DNA of 64,000 nt from Peptoniphilus asaccharolyticus DSM 20463 (GTDB lineage: Bacteria > Bacillota > Clostridia > Tissierellales > Peptoniphilaceae), in NCBI RefSeq assembly GCF_900176115.1, contig NZ_FWWR01000017.1, forward strand, positions 124,001-188,000, given 5' to 3'. Numbering within the stretch: the first letter of the stretch is position 1; every line of letters begins with the position of its first letter. Below, in pieces: positions 52,199-61,405 of the stretch. The position numbers and the translations under genes were made by a program. The notes under the pieces were generated by a model. The model searched no databases and was not told the origin of the DNA. It saw only the letters and a list, made by a program, of their open reading frames with translations.

Positions 52199-53286
52199 GA
52201 TACAAAAAACGTATGATAATGACAATTATAGGAATAATGGGCTGTACGGCTCTACTCATTCTTGGATTTGGTATAGAGGGTTCTGTAAATGGAATAGCTT
52301 ATAAGCAGTTCGATGAGATTATGCAATATGACTTGTCTATAACTTATGATGATGCATTGGATAACGAATCCTATAAATCTTATATTGCTCAAAGAGATGC
52401 TGATGGATTTAATAGAACAGAAGTTAACTTAGAGCAGTTTGAGTTTGAATATGGCGAAGTAATTGAGAATTTGACAGTTATTAGCGCAAGTTCAGACCAA
52501 GCTTTGAAAGACTTTGTGAATTTACGAGAAAGAAAAAGTGGAGAAAAAATAGAGTTACCTAAAAATGGTGTAGTGCTAAGCGAAAAGACAGCTAAACTAA
52601 TGGGGGCAGAGCCGGGAGATATTATAACCATAACTAGCGGTGAGGGAATTGATTTTGAAGTAGAAGTAAAATCTATAATGGAAATGTATATGGGCCACTA
52701 TGCCGTTATGAGTAGTGAATATTACAGTAGAGTGTTTAAAAAAGAGTTTACACCGAACACAGACTTGTATAAAATTAGCAAGGATGTAAATAAGATTAAA
52801 GATAGATATTTAAACTATAAAGCAGTCGTTTCAGCGGTGGATATGGATGCAATACAGGAGATAATGGATGAGTATATGCATTCAATAGAGAAAGTGCAGG
52901 TTATTATAACGGTTGCATCGGCACTACTTGCAATGATTGTGCTATACAATTTGACAAACATAAACATCGTGGAGAGATTAAGAGAGATTTCAACCATAAA
53001 GGTTTTGGGATTTTATGCAAATGAAACTACAGCTTATGTCTATAGAGAGACGGGAATGTTGACATTATTTGGTATCTTTATAGGGATGTTTGTTGGGAAA
53101 CTTCTGCACCATGTAGTAATTCAAATAGTGGTACCAAATCAATCCATGTTGGACCCGGTATTGACTAAAAAAGCTTATTTAATTTCGATTTTTATAACTG
53201 TGGTGGTGAACTTAGTTATAATGTTTATTTTCCACAATAAGCTAAAAAATATAAATATGGTAGAATCTTTAAAATCAAATGAATAA
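52199..53286 (+). pseudogene. Large FtsX-type ABC permease, 3' part
   Basis: The last 361 codons of the permease whose start is at 44094. The first true residues after the join are YKKRMIMTIIGIMGC, a membrane helix. An extracellular domain follows (about 180 residues, with VLSEKTAKLMGAEPGD typical of MacB-like folds). The second FtsX domain then has three helices (TVASALLAMIVLYNLTNIN, TLFGIFIGMFVGKLL, SIFITVVVNLVIMFIF) and a short end, VESLKSNE. A TTG inside the IS end (52186) is in frame and could give a partial protein, but no ribosome site is seen. Confidence 0.9.
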
Positions 53287-53299
53287 TTGATATAACACA

Positions 53300-53308
53300 T
53301 GGTATAAT
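53300..53308 (+). promoter_or_regulatory. Extended -10 promoter of murA
   Basis: TGGTATAAT at 53300-53308 (TGn plus TATAAT); no clear -35. It lies about 30 bases before the TTG start. Confidence 0.55.
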
Positions 53309-53338
53309 GTTTATAATAACAGTTCGGAGGAATATAAC

Positions 53339-54595
53339 TTGGAAAAAATAATTGTAAAAAAATCTGAGCCATTAAGAGGTACAGTTCGCATAAGTGGAGC
53401 TAAAAATGCAGCACTACCGATTTTAGCAGCCTCTCTACTTGGAACAGAAGATGTAATTCTTGAAGACGTACCGGGTCTTAAAGATGTAGATATAATGTGT
53501 CAAGTTCTTGAAAACTTGGGAAGCACTGTAAAAAGAGTAGACAAGAATAAAATAATTATAAATTCTAAAAATTTGAGTTCATACGTGACAAGCTATGAAC
53601 TTATGGGCAAGATGAGAGCGTCTTTCTTAGTAATGGGACCGCTTCTTGGACGTATGGGAAAAACTGTAAACTCTCTTCCGGGAGGATGTAACATAGGCGC
53701 AAGACCTATCGACCTACACCTTAAGGGATTTGAAGCTCTTGGGGCAAAAATAGAAAATAATGTTGGAGATATAACAGCAAGTTGTGAAAAATTGGTTGGA
53801 GATACAATATATTTAGATTTCCCATCAGTTGGAGCAACTGAAAATATTATGACTGCGGCAGTGCTTGCAGAGGGAGAAACTGTTATAGAAAATGCGGCTA
53901 TGGAACCTGAAATAGTGGACTTGGCAAACTTCTTGAGAAAGATGGGAGCTAAGGTAAACGGAGCGGGAACTTCAACTATCAGAATAAAAGGTGTTGAAGA
54001 ACTAAAGGGTTGCACTCACCAAATAATACCGGACAGAATCGAAGCAGGTACATTTATGGTAGCAGCTGCTATGACAGAAGGAGATATAAAAATTGAAAAT
54101 GTTATAGCTTCTCACATAAAACCTATAATAGCTAAGCTTGAAGAAGCTGGGGCAGAGGTAATAGAAGAAGATGACAGTTTAAGAGTTATAGGAAACTCTA
54201 TCAAACGTCCTATAAATATAAAGACTCTACCATATCCAGGATTCCCTACAGATATGCAAGCTCAATTTATGGCTTTTACAACTACTCTAAACGGAAAGAG
54301 TACAGTAAAAGAAACTGTATTTGAAAATAGATTTATGCATGCAGATGAACTTGTGAAAATGGGTGCAGATATAAGTGCAAAAGACAGAGAGGCAAGAGTG
54401 GTTGGACCTAGCAAACTAAAAGGAGCTAAGGTAAACGCAACTGACTTAAGAGCAGGAGCGGCGCTAATACTTGCAGGTCTTATGGCAGATGGAGAAACTG
54501 AAATAGGCGAAATCTACCATATAGACAGAGGATATGAAGATATAGAAGAAAAATTCAGAAGTTTGGGTGCGCAAATTGAAAGAGTTGATATTTAA
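53339..54595 (+). CDS. murA: UDP-N-acetylglucosamine 1-carboxyvinyltransferase
   Basis: A 418-residue cytosolic enzyme for the first committed step of peptidoglycan synthesis: enolpyruvyl transfer from PEP to UDP-GlcNAc. It has ISGAKNAALPIL at the start (Lys22-Asn23) and the catalytic Cys117 in PGGCNIG, so it should be sensitive to fosfomycin. FPTDMQAQFMA and the ENRFMHADEL region complete the active site. TTG 53339 is the start, 9 bases after CGGAGGA. Length is normal. Monocistronic, with its own terminator. Confidence 0.97.
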   Translation: MEKIIVKKSEPLRGTVRISGAKNAALPILAASLLGTEDVILEDVPGLKDVDIMCQVLENLGSTVKRVDKNKIIINSKNLSSYVTSYELMGKMRASFLVMGPLLGRMGKTVNSLPGGCNIGARPIDLHLKGFEALGAKIENNVGDITASCEKLVGDTIYLDFPSVGATENIMTAAVLAEGETVIENAAMEPEIVDLANFLRKMGAKVNGAGTSTIRIKGVEELKGCTHQIIPDRIEAGTFMVAAAMTEGDIKIENVIASHIKPIIAKLEEAGAEVIEEDDSLRVIGNSIKRPINIKTLPYPGFPTDMQAQFMAFTTTLNGKSTVKETVFENRFMHADELVKMGADISAKDREARVVGPSKLKGAKVNATDLRAGAALILAGLMADGETEIGEIYHIDRGYEDIEEKFRSLGAQIERVDI

Positions 54596-54622
54596 AGTTA
54601 TGGTTTATGCCATAACTTTTTT
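54596..54622 (+). terminator. Terminator of murA
   Basis: AGTTATGG (54596-54603), loop TTTATG, CCATAACT (54610-54617), then T-run. Confidence 0.9.
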
Positions 54623-54670
54623 ATGTCTATAACGAGTTGGGTGATTTTTAAGATGAAATAAATTTGGACA

Positions 54671-54696
54671 AAAAAATAAGAGCGGATATCCGCTCT
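54671..54696 (-). terminator. Terminator of the rubredoxin gene
   Basis: AGAGCGGA-TA-TCCGCTCT (54679-54696). On the minus strand it is followed by TTATTTTTTTG. Confidence 0.85.
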
Positions 54697-54710
54697 ATTT
54701 TATGATTAAA

Positions 54711-54875
54711 TTAGTCTTCGTAAACTTCGAAATCTTCTTTTCCAGCTCCGCAAAGTGGGCAAACCCAATCTTCAGAAACATCTTCAAATGCTGTGTTAGG
54801 TTCAACTCCGTTATCTGGATCTCCTAAAGCTGGATCATATATATATCCACAAAGTGTACATTCAAATTTTTGCAT
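54711..54875 (-). CDS. Rubredoxin
   Basis: A 54-residue iron protein, encoded from ATG at 54875 with AAAGGAG upstream on the minus strand. It has the two CxxC knuckles that hold one iron, CTLCGY (Cys6, Cys9) and CPLCGA (Cys39, Cys42), and the usual core [14 protein letters not shown]...F...DWVCP. It is a small electron carrier in the cytosol of anaerobes, often passing electrons to oxygen or superoxide reductases. Its reductase partner is not in this window. The gene is short, on the opposite strand to its neighbours, and has its own terminator. Confidence 0.96.
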   Translation of the reverse strand: MQKFECTLCGYIYDPALGDPDNGVEPNTAFEDVSEDWVCPLCGAGKEDFEVYED

Positions 54876-55095
54876 GGGGTATTTCTCCTTTCATAATTAA
54901 AAAATATTTAAAATTTATAGTTAATTATTACCCACTAAATTTTAAATCTAACTAAAAAATAAAAAAAACAATAAATATGTTCAAAAGATGGTAATAGAGA
55001 TATAATTATTTAGATAAATTATATCAATTACATAAAAATAGAGTTAAATTTTTAATATTTGGGTAAAAAATAAATGCATGAAGAGAGGTGAGACT

Positions 55096-55488
55096 ATGGA
55101 TGCAATATACACTTACCGAGGGGCAGTTTGTAGTGAAATAAAAGAAATAAAACCCTTTGTTGAGGATGTGTTAAAGAAAATAAAAAAGTATATATATGAT
55201 GAAGAGACAATTTTTGATTTAAAACTAATTCTTGACGAGTTGGTGGTGAATGGAGCATTACATGGCAATGAACTAAATCGAGATAAATTTGTTTATTTAA
55301 ATGTGATATTAGAGAGAAGTTCAATCACCATAAAAGTTGTTGACGAAGGGTGTGGAACAATTAATCATTCTACAGCTGAATGTTTCAACAGTGAAAAGTG
55401 TAATGGAAGAGGGCTTGTTTTAGTTGAAGCTCTTACAGATAGAGTAGTTTTTAATAAAAATGAAGTAATTGTTTTAAAGCACTTATAA
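55096..55488 (+). CDS. RsbW-like ATP-binding anti-sigma/serine kinase domain protein
   Basis: A 130-residue single GHKL-ATPase domain. The N-box is in LILDELVVNGALHGN (Glu, Asn and His as in RsbW/SpoIIAB), G1 is VVDEGCG and G2 is GRGLVLVEALTD. These small proteins bind and phosphorylate anti-sigma-factor antagonists or hold sigma factors. No sigma or antagonist gene lies beside it. ATG 55096 is preferred over 55078 because AGAGGTGAG lies 5 bases before it. Between this gene and rubredoxin (54876-55077) there is only AT-rich promoter DNA. Confidence 0.82.
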   Translation: MDAIYTYRGAVCSEIKEIKPFVEDVLKKIKKYIYDEETIFDLKLILDELVVNGALHGNELNRDKFVYLNVILERSSITIKVVDEGCGTINHSTAECFNSEKCNGRGLVLVEALTDRVVFNKNEVIVLKHL

Positions 55489-55507
55489 ATTTTAAATATT
55501 TTTAGCT

Positions 55508-55536
55508 AAATCACCTTATTAAGGTGATTTTTTATA
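55508..55536 (+). terminator. Terminator after the RsbW-like gene
   Basis: AAATCACCTT (55508-55517), loop ATT, AAGGTGATTT (55521-55530), then T-rich. Confidence 0.9.
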
Positions 55537-55553
55537 TACAAATAAACAAGCTG

Positions 55554-55562
55554 TGATATAAT
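55554..55562 (+). promoter_or_regulatory. Extended -10 promoter of typA
   Basis: TGATATAAT at 55554-55562, with no strong -35. The leader is about 15 bases before the ATG, with RBS TTGGAGTG. Confidence 0.6.
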
Positions 55563-55584
55563 TTTTAGAGATTGGAGTGAAAAG

Positions 55585-57408
55585 ATGAATAAAAGAGAAG
55601 ACATAAGAAATATAGCTATTATTGCCCATGTAGACCATGGTAAAACTACACTTGTAGATGCATTATTAAAACAATCTGGTATTTTTAGAGAAAACCAAGT
55701 TGTTGAAGAGAGGGTTATGGACTCTAACGATATTGAAAGAGAAAGAGGAATTACAATTCTTTCTAAAAACACATCTGTAATACACAACGGTGTAAAGATA
55801 AATATAATAGACACACCAGGACACGCTGACTTCGGTGGAGAAGTTGAACGTGTACTTAAGATGGTAAACGGAGTTGTATTGTTAGTAGATGCTTTTGAAG
55901 GCCCAATGCCTCAAACTAAGTTTGTTTTGAAGAAAGCATTTGAATTAGACTTGCCTGTAATAGTGGCAATAAATAAAATTGATAGACCAGGCGCTAGACC
56001 TGAAGCTGTTGTAGATGAAGTGTTAGATTTATTTATAGATTTAGGAGCAAGCGACGATGCTCTTGAAAGTCCACATGTGTTCACATCTGCAAAATCAGGT
56101 ATTGCTAAAATCAACTTAGAAGATGAAACTACTGATATGAGTGCGCTATTCAATACTATAATTGAATATATACCAGCTCCTGATTATGATGTAGAAGCAC
56201 CTTTCCAAGTTTTGATTTCAACAATAGACTACAATGACTACGTAGGTAGAATTGGGGTTGGAAAAGTTGAAAGAGGACAATTCAACCAAGGGGACACAGT
56301 AGTAATAGTAAATAAAGAAAAACCTGAACTATGTAAAAAGGTTAAGATAACAAATATATATGAATACGAAGGGCTTGAAAGAGTTTCAGTAGACACTGCT
56401 AAAGCGGGAAGTATAGTTGCAGTAACAGGGATAGAAGATATAAATATCGGAGACACAATAGCTTCCACAGAAGACCCTACACCTTTAGAGTTTGTAAAGA
56501 TTTCAGAGCCTACATTAGCTATGAATTTTTCAGTAAACGACTCACCTTTTGCCGGTAGAGATGGTAAATTTGTAACATCAAGACAAATCAGAGCAAGACT
56601 TTTAAGAGAACTCCAAACAGATGTCGGACTTAGAGTAGAAGATACAGATTCTACAGACTCTTTCAAAGTTTCAGGAAGAGGAGAACTTCACCTTTCAGTG
56701 TTAATTGAAAACATGAGACGTGAAGGGTATGAATTCCAAATTTCAAAACCAGAAGTTTTATTTAAGACAATAGACGGAAAATTACATGAGCCTATGGAAA
56801 TTGTAACAATAGACGTTTCAAATGAACATGTTGGTAGTGTAATAGAAAAGCTGGGAAGACGTAAGGCTGAACTTGTTTCAATGCAAGAGCCAACAGGCGG
56901 TTATGCTAAACTTGAATTTAAAATGCCTGCTCGTGGACTTATAGGATATCGTTCAGAGTTTATGAGTGATACAAAGGGTAATGGTATATTGAATACATTA
57001 TTCTTAGCTTATGAGCCATATAAGGGGGATATACCAAGACGTATGGATGCTTCAATAGTATCCTTCGATACTGGTACTGCATCTGCATATGGACTTAACA
57101 ATGCTCAATCAAGAGGAGATCTTTTCGTAAAACCTTCTGAAGAAGTTTACGAAGGACAAGTCGTAGGACAATCTCCAAAGGGCGTGGAAATAGAAGTTTC
57201 GGTAACTAAGACTAAGAAACAGAGTAATGTCAGAGCTTCAGGGGCAGACGATGCACTTAAACTTTCACCTACAGTAGATATGTCATTAGAAGAAGCTTTG
57301 GAGTTTATTGAAGATGATGAGTTAATAGAAGTTACTCCGTTGACTTTTAGAATTAGAAAGAAAATTTTAAATTCACAAACAAGGTACAAATCTAAAAAAA
57401 ATAAGTAG
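55585..57408 (+). CDS. typA: Ribosome-associated GTPase TypA/BipA
   Basis: A 607-residue translational GTPase. It has G1 AHVDHGKTT (14-22), G2 [10 protein letters not shown]3 [14 protein letters not shown] and G4 [10 protein letters not shown], then beta-barrel and EF-G-like domains, and the BipA-specific C-terminal domain with [10 protein letters not shown] and [11 protein letters not shown]. It binds the ribosome at the EF-G site and helps large-subunit assembly under stress or cold. cls follows 8 bases after the stop, so the two are co-transcribed. Confidence 0.97.
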   Translation: MNKREDIRNIAIIAHVDHGKTTLVDALLKQSGIFRENQVVEERVMDSNDIERERGITILSKNTSVIHNGVKINIIDTPGHADFGGEVERVLKMVNGVVLLVDAFEGPMPQTKFVLKKAFELDLPVIVAINKIDRPGARPEAVVDEVLDLFIDLGASDDALESPHVFTSAKSGIAKINLEDETTDMSALFNTIIEYIPAPDYDVEAPFQVLISTIDYNDYVGRIGVGKVERGQFNQGDTVVIVNKEKPELCKKVKITNIYEYEGLERVSVDTAKAGSIVAVTGIEDINIGDTIASTEDPTPLEFVKISEPTLAMNFSVNDSPFAGRDGKFVTSRQIRARLLRELQTDVGLRVEDTDSTDSFKVSGRGELHLSVLIENMRREGYEFQISKPEVLFKTIDGKLHEPMEIVTIDVSNEHVGSVIEKLGRRKAELVSMQEPTGGYAKLEFKMPARGLIGYRSEFMSDTKGNGILNTLFLAYEPYKGDIPRRMDASIVSFDTGTASAYGLNNAQSRGDLFVKPSEEVYEGQVVGQSPKGVEIEVSVTKTKKQSNVRASGADDALKLSPTVDMSLEEALEFIEDDELIEVTPLTFRIRKKILNSQTRYKSKKNK

Positions 57409-57416
57409 GTGGTAAT

Positions 57417-58895
57417 TTGTTAATGCCATTGTCTAACATTGATAGAATAATTGATTTTTTCTCTGCGTACGGCTTGATTTTTGCACTAAATATTGTATTT
57501 TCTATAATCATTGTATTTATAGAGCGAAGAAAACCTACGTCCACACTATTGTGGGTAATGACAATAAATTTTTTGCCAATAATAGGATTTATACTCTATT
57601 TAATACTTGGACAAGATCTTTCTAAAAAGAAAATTTTTGAAAAAAAAGAAAGAATAGAAAAGAAGATGTTCTATATTGCAAGGAATCAAACAGAGACCTT
57701 GGAGAAAGAAACTGTAAAAGGAATGGATATCTATGGGTATTTAGATATGATTCACATGTTTAATATGGGCGAAAATGAAATAATGTATTTTGGAAATCAA
57801 GTCGAAAGATTTGTAGATGGAAGAGATTATTTTCATAGGCTAATTGAAGATATTAAACAGGCAAAGACTTCTGTTTATATTCAGTCCTATATATTTAAGT
57901 CAGATGGCTTGGGAACTGAAATAATAGAACTCTTAAAGCAAAAAGCAAAAGAGGGATTGGAAGTTATTTTGTTAGTTGATGGAATGGGTGGAAGAAAATT
58001 TAAAAATAGCGACAGAAAAAGTTTGATTGATTCTGGAGTGAAAGTGGAAATATTTTTTCCAGGGATTTTTAAAAACATCAACACACGTGTAAATTACAGA
58101 AATCACAGAAAGATTATAGCAATAGACCATAAAATAGGATATGTTGGTGGCTTTAATATAGGCGATGAATATATATCTAAGAGTAAAAAATTTGGTTTTT
58201 GGAGAGATACGCATCTTAGAATAGTGGGAGATGCAATCCGAGGGCTGGAATTTAGATTTTATTTAGATTATAAATTTGCTGCTGGTAAAAGAGCAAGTAT
58301 GTCACCAATGACAACCATTAGTGAGAAGAAAACTATGTTTACACCGGGGTCTGAAATTTGTATAGTCACAAGTGGGCCTGATACAAAAGTGGACTCAGTT
58401 AGAAATGGTTATGAAAAGATGATTACCAAGGCGAAGAAGAGAATATTTATTCAAACGCCTTACTTTGTTCCAGATGATGGACTCTTTAAATCTCTTAAAG
58501 TTGCTGCTCTATCTGGAGTGGAAGTCAATATAATGATACCACGCATAAGAGACCATATATTTGTGCACTGGGCTTCACTGTCTTTTATCGGTGAGTTACT
58601 TCATTGGGGATGCAAGGCATACTACTATGAAGGTGGATTCATGCACAACAAGATAGTTATTTCTGATGATGTAGTTTCAAGCGTAGGTACGGCGAATTTT
58701 GACATTAGAAGTTTTGAACTTAATTTCGAAGTAAATGCTTTTATTTTTGATAGAGAAATGAATGCACAATTGGTGGAAGATTTTTATAGAGATGTGGAAA
58801 ATTCCACTGAAATAACATTGGAAAATTATAAAAATAGACCTTGGCATATAAAAGTTAGAGAAGGTTTTTCGAGACTTTTATCACCAATACTTTGA
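57417..58895 (+). CDS. cls: Cardiolipin synthase (ClsA-type phospholipase D family)
   Basis: A 492-residue membrane enzyme that joins two phosphatidylglycerols into cardiolipin. There are two N-terminal membrane helices (about 13-35 and 42-62). The first HKD motif is HRKIIAIDHKIGYVGG (about 221-236) and the second is HNKIVISDDVVSSVGTANFD (about 412-431); both are complete. The start is either TTG 57417 or ATG 57423; AGGTGG at 57407-57412 fits the TTG spacing slightly short and the ATG slightly long. It follows typA by 8 bases, and a small membrane protein gene follows after 7 bases. Confidence 0.94.
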   Translation: MLMPLSNIDRIIDFFSAYGLIFALNIVFSIIIVFIERRKPTSTLLWVMTINFLPIIGFILYLILGQDLSKKKIFEKKERIEKKMFYIARNQTETLEKETVKGMDIYGYLDMIHMFNMGENEIMYFGNQVERFVDGRDYFHRLIEDIKQAKTSVYIQSYIFKSDGLGTEIIELLKQKAKEGLEVILLVDGMGGRKFKNSDRKSLIDSGVKVEIFFPGIFKNINTRVNYRNHRKIIAIDHKIGYVGGFNIGDEYISKSKKFGFWRDTHLRIVGDAIRGLEFRFYLDYKFAAGKRASMSPMTTISEKKTMFTPGSEICIVTSGPDTKVDSVRNGYEKMITKAKKRIFIQTPYFVPDDGLFKSLKVAALSGVEVNIMIPRIRDHIFVHWASLSFIGELLHWGCKAYYYEGGFMHNKIVISDDVVSSVGTANFDIRSFELNFEVNAFIFDREMNAQLVEDFYRDVENSTEITLENYKNRPWHIKVREGFSRLLSPIL

Positions 58896-58902
58896 GGTAT
58901 GT

Positions 58903-59034
58903 ATGAAATTAATAGCTAAAGTTTTGATTATACTCATAGTGGGGATTGCCATAATGAACTTTTTCGATTTTAGAAAGTTTATATATGTTGAAAGTATGGA
59001 TGGAGCCAAAGTTATAGAACAAGTTAAAAAATAA
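58903..59034 (+). CDS. Small single-pass membrane protein (43 aa)
   Basis: ATG 58903 lies 7 bases after the cls stop, behind TTGAGGTA, and the frame ends with TAA at 59032-59034 just before a terminator. The protein has a hydrophobic helix (residues 3-20, LIAKVLIILIVGIAIMNF) followed by a charged amphipathic tail (DFRKFIYVESMDGAKVIEQVKK). Such a small product at the end of a cls transcript could be a membrane partner, but no family is recognised. The RBS, operon position and terminator are the main support. Confidence 0.6.
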   Translation: MKLIAKVLIILIVGIAIMNFFDFRKFIYVESMDGAKVIEQVKK

Positions 59035-59038
59035 GAAG

Positions 59039-59067
59039 CCTCTGACTAAAAGTCAGAGGTATTTTTA
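59039..59067 (+). terminator. Terminator of the typA-cls unit
   Basis: CCTCTGACT (59039-59047), loop AAA, AGTCAGAGG (59051-59059), then TATTTTTA. It may also serve the convergent methyltransferase gene. Confidence 0.92.
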
Positions 59068-59076
59068 TGCTCAAAT

Positions 59077-59601
59077 TTATAGAGTTTTTGGAAGAGTGAA
59101 AGTATCTTTATATGCATCTTCAAGTTTTAAAAGTGCTATTTTTTTATCTATACCTCCAGCATATCCAGTGAGTGAACCACTTACTCCAACAACTCTGTGG
59201 CATGGTACTATTATTGAAATAGGATTGTGACCAATTGCTCCGCCAACTGCTTGTGCAGACATTCGTTTGAGATTTGAACTAATAGCTAATTCTCTGGCAA
59301 TTTCTCCATAAGTTGTGGTCTGACCATGCGGGATAGATAGTAATATTTCCCAAACTTTAATTCTAAAATCAGAACCGATTAATTTAATTTTAGGAGTAAA
59401 GTTTGGAGATTCCCCTTTAAAATAGATATTCAACCATGATTCAGTAGATTTGAAGATAGGCAAATCTGATTTAAATTGGCAATCATTGTAGGTATTGCTA
59501 TAATATTTAGAATTTTCAAATGATAAATTAATTAAGTTTTTGCCATCACTAACCATAAATATTTTTCCAATTGGAGAATTATAGTATTTTATATAGTTCA
59601 T
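59077..59601 (-). CDS. ogt: Methylated-DNA--protein-cysteine S-methyltransferase
   Basis: A 174-residue DNA repair protein that removes alkyl groups from O6 of guanine onto its own Cys in a single-use reaction. The active-site segment IIVPCHRVVG is at about residues 130-139, and the DNA-binding helix region (GQTTTYGEIARELA, RMSAQAVGGAIGHNP) precedes it. Two short N-terminal strands (YYNSPIGKIFMVSDGKNL) complete the family layout. ATG at 59601 has AAGGAGT upstream on the minus strand. Monocistronic. Confidence 0.95.
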   Translation of the reverse strand: MNYIKYYNSPIGKIFMVSDGKNLINLSFENSKYYSNTYNDCQFKSDLPIFKSTESWLNIYFKGESPNFTPKIKLIGSDFRIKVWEILLSIPHGQTTTYGEIARELAISSNLKRMSAQAVGGAIGHNPISIIVPCHRVVGVSGSLTGYAGGIDKKIALLKLEDAYKDTFTLPKTL

Positions 59602-59885
59602 TTTGACTCCTTTTAGACAAGCTTGATATAAATTTATTACAATTTAATATTAATTCAAAAAAATAAAGAATTAAATAAAAAAATTTATTTTTTTGTTTGA
59701 ATTTTAACAAACATATGTATAAAATATATTTAGAAAACTATAGTAATATAAAGTAGTTTAATATTACTTAGGTTAAAATTTACAATATTTTTGTTTAGAA
59801 AGACTAACTATTAAAAGCCAAGAGGTGAAACAAAGAAAATATAAGTAATGATATTGATAAAAACTGAATAAAAATAAGCATGAAA
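59602..59885. other. AT-rich gap without a recognised gene
   Basis: Very AT-rich DNA between the ogt start and the IS110 region. An RBS-like AAGAGGTG near 59820 is followed by a frame that stops almost at once, possibly the start of a gene lost to the IS110 insertion. No RNA gene is seen. Confidence 0.4.
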
Positions 59886-60045
59886 AAGTACCCTAAAGTT
59901 TAAGATTAAAAATAGGGTTAGCAAAGTTTTTTCCTTTTAAATAGTAATTTTCTCAAAAGAACCTGTAAATGATAAAGGCTATGCCCGAGCAAAGCTCGTC
60001 ATTTACAGAACCTTTTTCAAAAATTAATTCATAATTAAGCAAAAA

Positions 60046-61215
60046 CTAACTTTGTTGTTGATATGGTTCATTTTTAGTTAAAACAGCAAAAATAGTATGA
60101 CAAAGCTTTCTAGCAACAGCGTTTGTAGCAACTAAATGATGTTTGCCTTCACTGATTTTCTTCTGATAATAATCAGAAAAAACTGGGTCACAAAATTCAG
60201 CTCTAAGAGCGGATTGAAAAAGAGCACGCCTTAAGTAAGGAGAACCTCTTTTACTCATATGATTGTAAGTAGATTCATATTCTCCAGACTGAGAAACACT
60301 AGCATCCAAACCAGCATAAGCGACAAGCTTAGAAGGATTAGAAAATCTTTTAATATCTCCAATCTCACCTAATATAGTAGCAGCATTAACAGAACCAATA
60401 CCAGGAATGGTATTAATTGGAGAATTGAGTTTTTCAAGTAAAATTTCAATTTCTTTTTCAACATCTAAAACTTGATTTTGAATAAAAGAAATTTGCCCTA
60501 TAAGCATTTTAATTTGAAGTCTAAAAGAATCCATGCAGAAATTAATGCCAAAAGATTTAGAAGCTTTCTTAGAAAGTTCTTCAAGTTTTCTAGAAGCATA
60601 CTTCTTTCGAGAAACATTGTCTAAAAAATATTGTAAATCTTCAGAACTGATATCTTCAAAGTCTAAAGGAGTAGAGAAATTTGAAAGAATTTCTTTAGAA
60701 GTCTTACCAAAAATATTGCTAAAAGAAGAAGCATATTCAGGGAAAACTTGGTCTAAAAGAGCAATAGTCTTTCTTTTAAGATCACCAATTGATGATACAA
60801 GATAAGATCTGAATCTAGAAAGATTTCTCAAAGACAAATAGTCCTCATTAGAAAGAGAAGTTTCAACAAAATCACCATAGCGAAGAAGATCGGCTATTAA
60901 AAGAGAATCAATAATATCAGTTTTTCTCTTTCTGATTTCGATACCTTGTCTCCAACCATCAGTTTGGATTGGATTGATAACACGAACAGTAAAGTTTTTT
61001 TGGGCAAGATATGAGTATAGAGATAACCAATAATGACCAGTAGCCTCCATGCCAATTTCAAGTTCATTTTTGAAAGCTTCTAGTTTAAGGATTAAACTCT
61101 CAGCACCATAAATGGAATTTGAAAAAGAAAAAGCTTTAAAAATAACTTTTTTCTTATCATCAACTAATGAAGCAACATGAGTATTTTTACCAATATCAAT
61201 ACCTAAATAAAACAT
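60046..61215 (-). CDS. IS110-family transposase/recombinase
   Basis: A 389-residue recombinase. The N-terminal DEDD (RuvC-like) domain has Asp7 in YLGIDIGKNTH, Glu in GMEATGHYW and two Asp in KRKTDIIDSLLIADL. A coiled-coil linker spans about 150-250. The C-terminal Transposase_20 domain has INTIPGIGSVNAATILGEIG, AYAGLDASVSQSG and the catalytic Ser in KRGSPYLRRALFQS. The composite RuvC-Tnp active site recombines DNA guided by a structured RNA in this family. ATG at 61215 was chosen because GTGAGGT precedes it; the GTG 12 bases upstream is part of that site. The frame is complete. Confidence 0.95.
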   Translation of the reverse strand: MFYLGIDIGKNTHVASLVDDKKKVIFKAFSFSNSIYGAESLILKLEAFKNELEIGMEATGHYWLSLYSYLAQKNFTVRVINPIQTDGWRQGIEIRKRKTDIIDSLLIADLLRYGDFVETSLSNEDYLSLRNLSRFRSYLVSSIGDLKRKTIALLDQVFPEYASSFSNIFGKTSKEILSNFSTPLDFEDISSEDLQYFLDNVSRKKYASRKLEELSKKASKSFGINFCMDSFRLQIKMLIGQISFIQNQVLDVEKEIEILLEKLNSPINTIPGIGSVNAATILGEIGDIKRFSNPSKLVAYAGLDASVSQSGEYESTYNHMSKRGSPYLRRALFQSALRAEFCDPVFSDYYQKKISEGKHHLVATNAVARKLCHTIFAVLTKNEPYQQQS

Positions 61216-61238
61216 TTGAAACCTCACAAAAAAGTATT

Positions 61239-61405
61239 TTAGATAGACACCTCAAAATCTAATAACGTTACTGCCTTATGCTAAATACGAAGTACCCTAA
61301 GAGGGTCAACATCTAACTTATTCGTAAACAGTTAAAAGATTAGAGGACTCACTCTTTCAATTACGAGATTAAATCTCAAGGAGAAAACGAGTACACTCTA
61401 TCTAA
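61239..61405 (-). ncRNA. Candidate bridge RNA of the IS110 element
   Basis: On the minus strand a TATAAT (61418-61413) lies upstream of about 170 bases that end just before the transposase RBS. The ends pair: TTAGATAGA (61405-61397) with TCTATCTAA (61247-61239). Inside are a GAGAT-TTA-ATCTC hairpin (about 61363-61375), and an ACGAA/TTCGT stem (61325-61321 with 61291-61287) that carries an inner ACCCTCTTAGGGT hairpin (61306-61294) and unpaired loop bases. Size, location 5' of the gene and loop architecture fit the bridge RNA known for IS110-group elements. Folding was done by eye. Confidence 0.55.

Larger units (their letters stand above)
47098..52202 (+). mobile_element. Composite IS30 unit (two direct IS30 copies with cargo), 5.1 kb
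   Basis: IS30 copy D (47102-48217) and copy E (51083-52198) lie in the same direction. The outer flanks share GATA (47098-47101 and 52199-52202), while the inner flanks differ (ATTT at 48218 and AACT at 51079). The cargo is a sigma-like fragment, an amidase gene and a 2.2-kb copy of the tuf-opu region. The pattern fits one insertion of the whole unit, or IS insertion followed by recombination with a circle that carried one IS. Confidence 0.8.
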
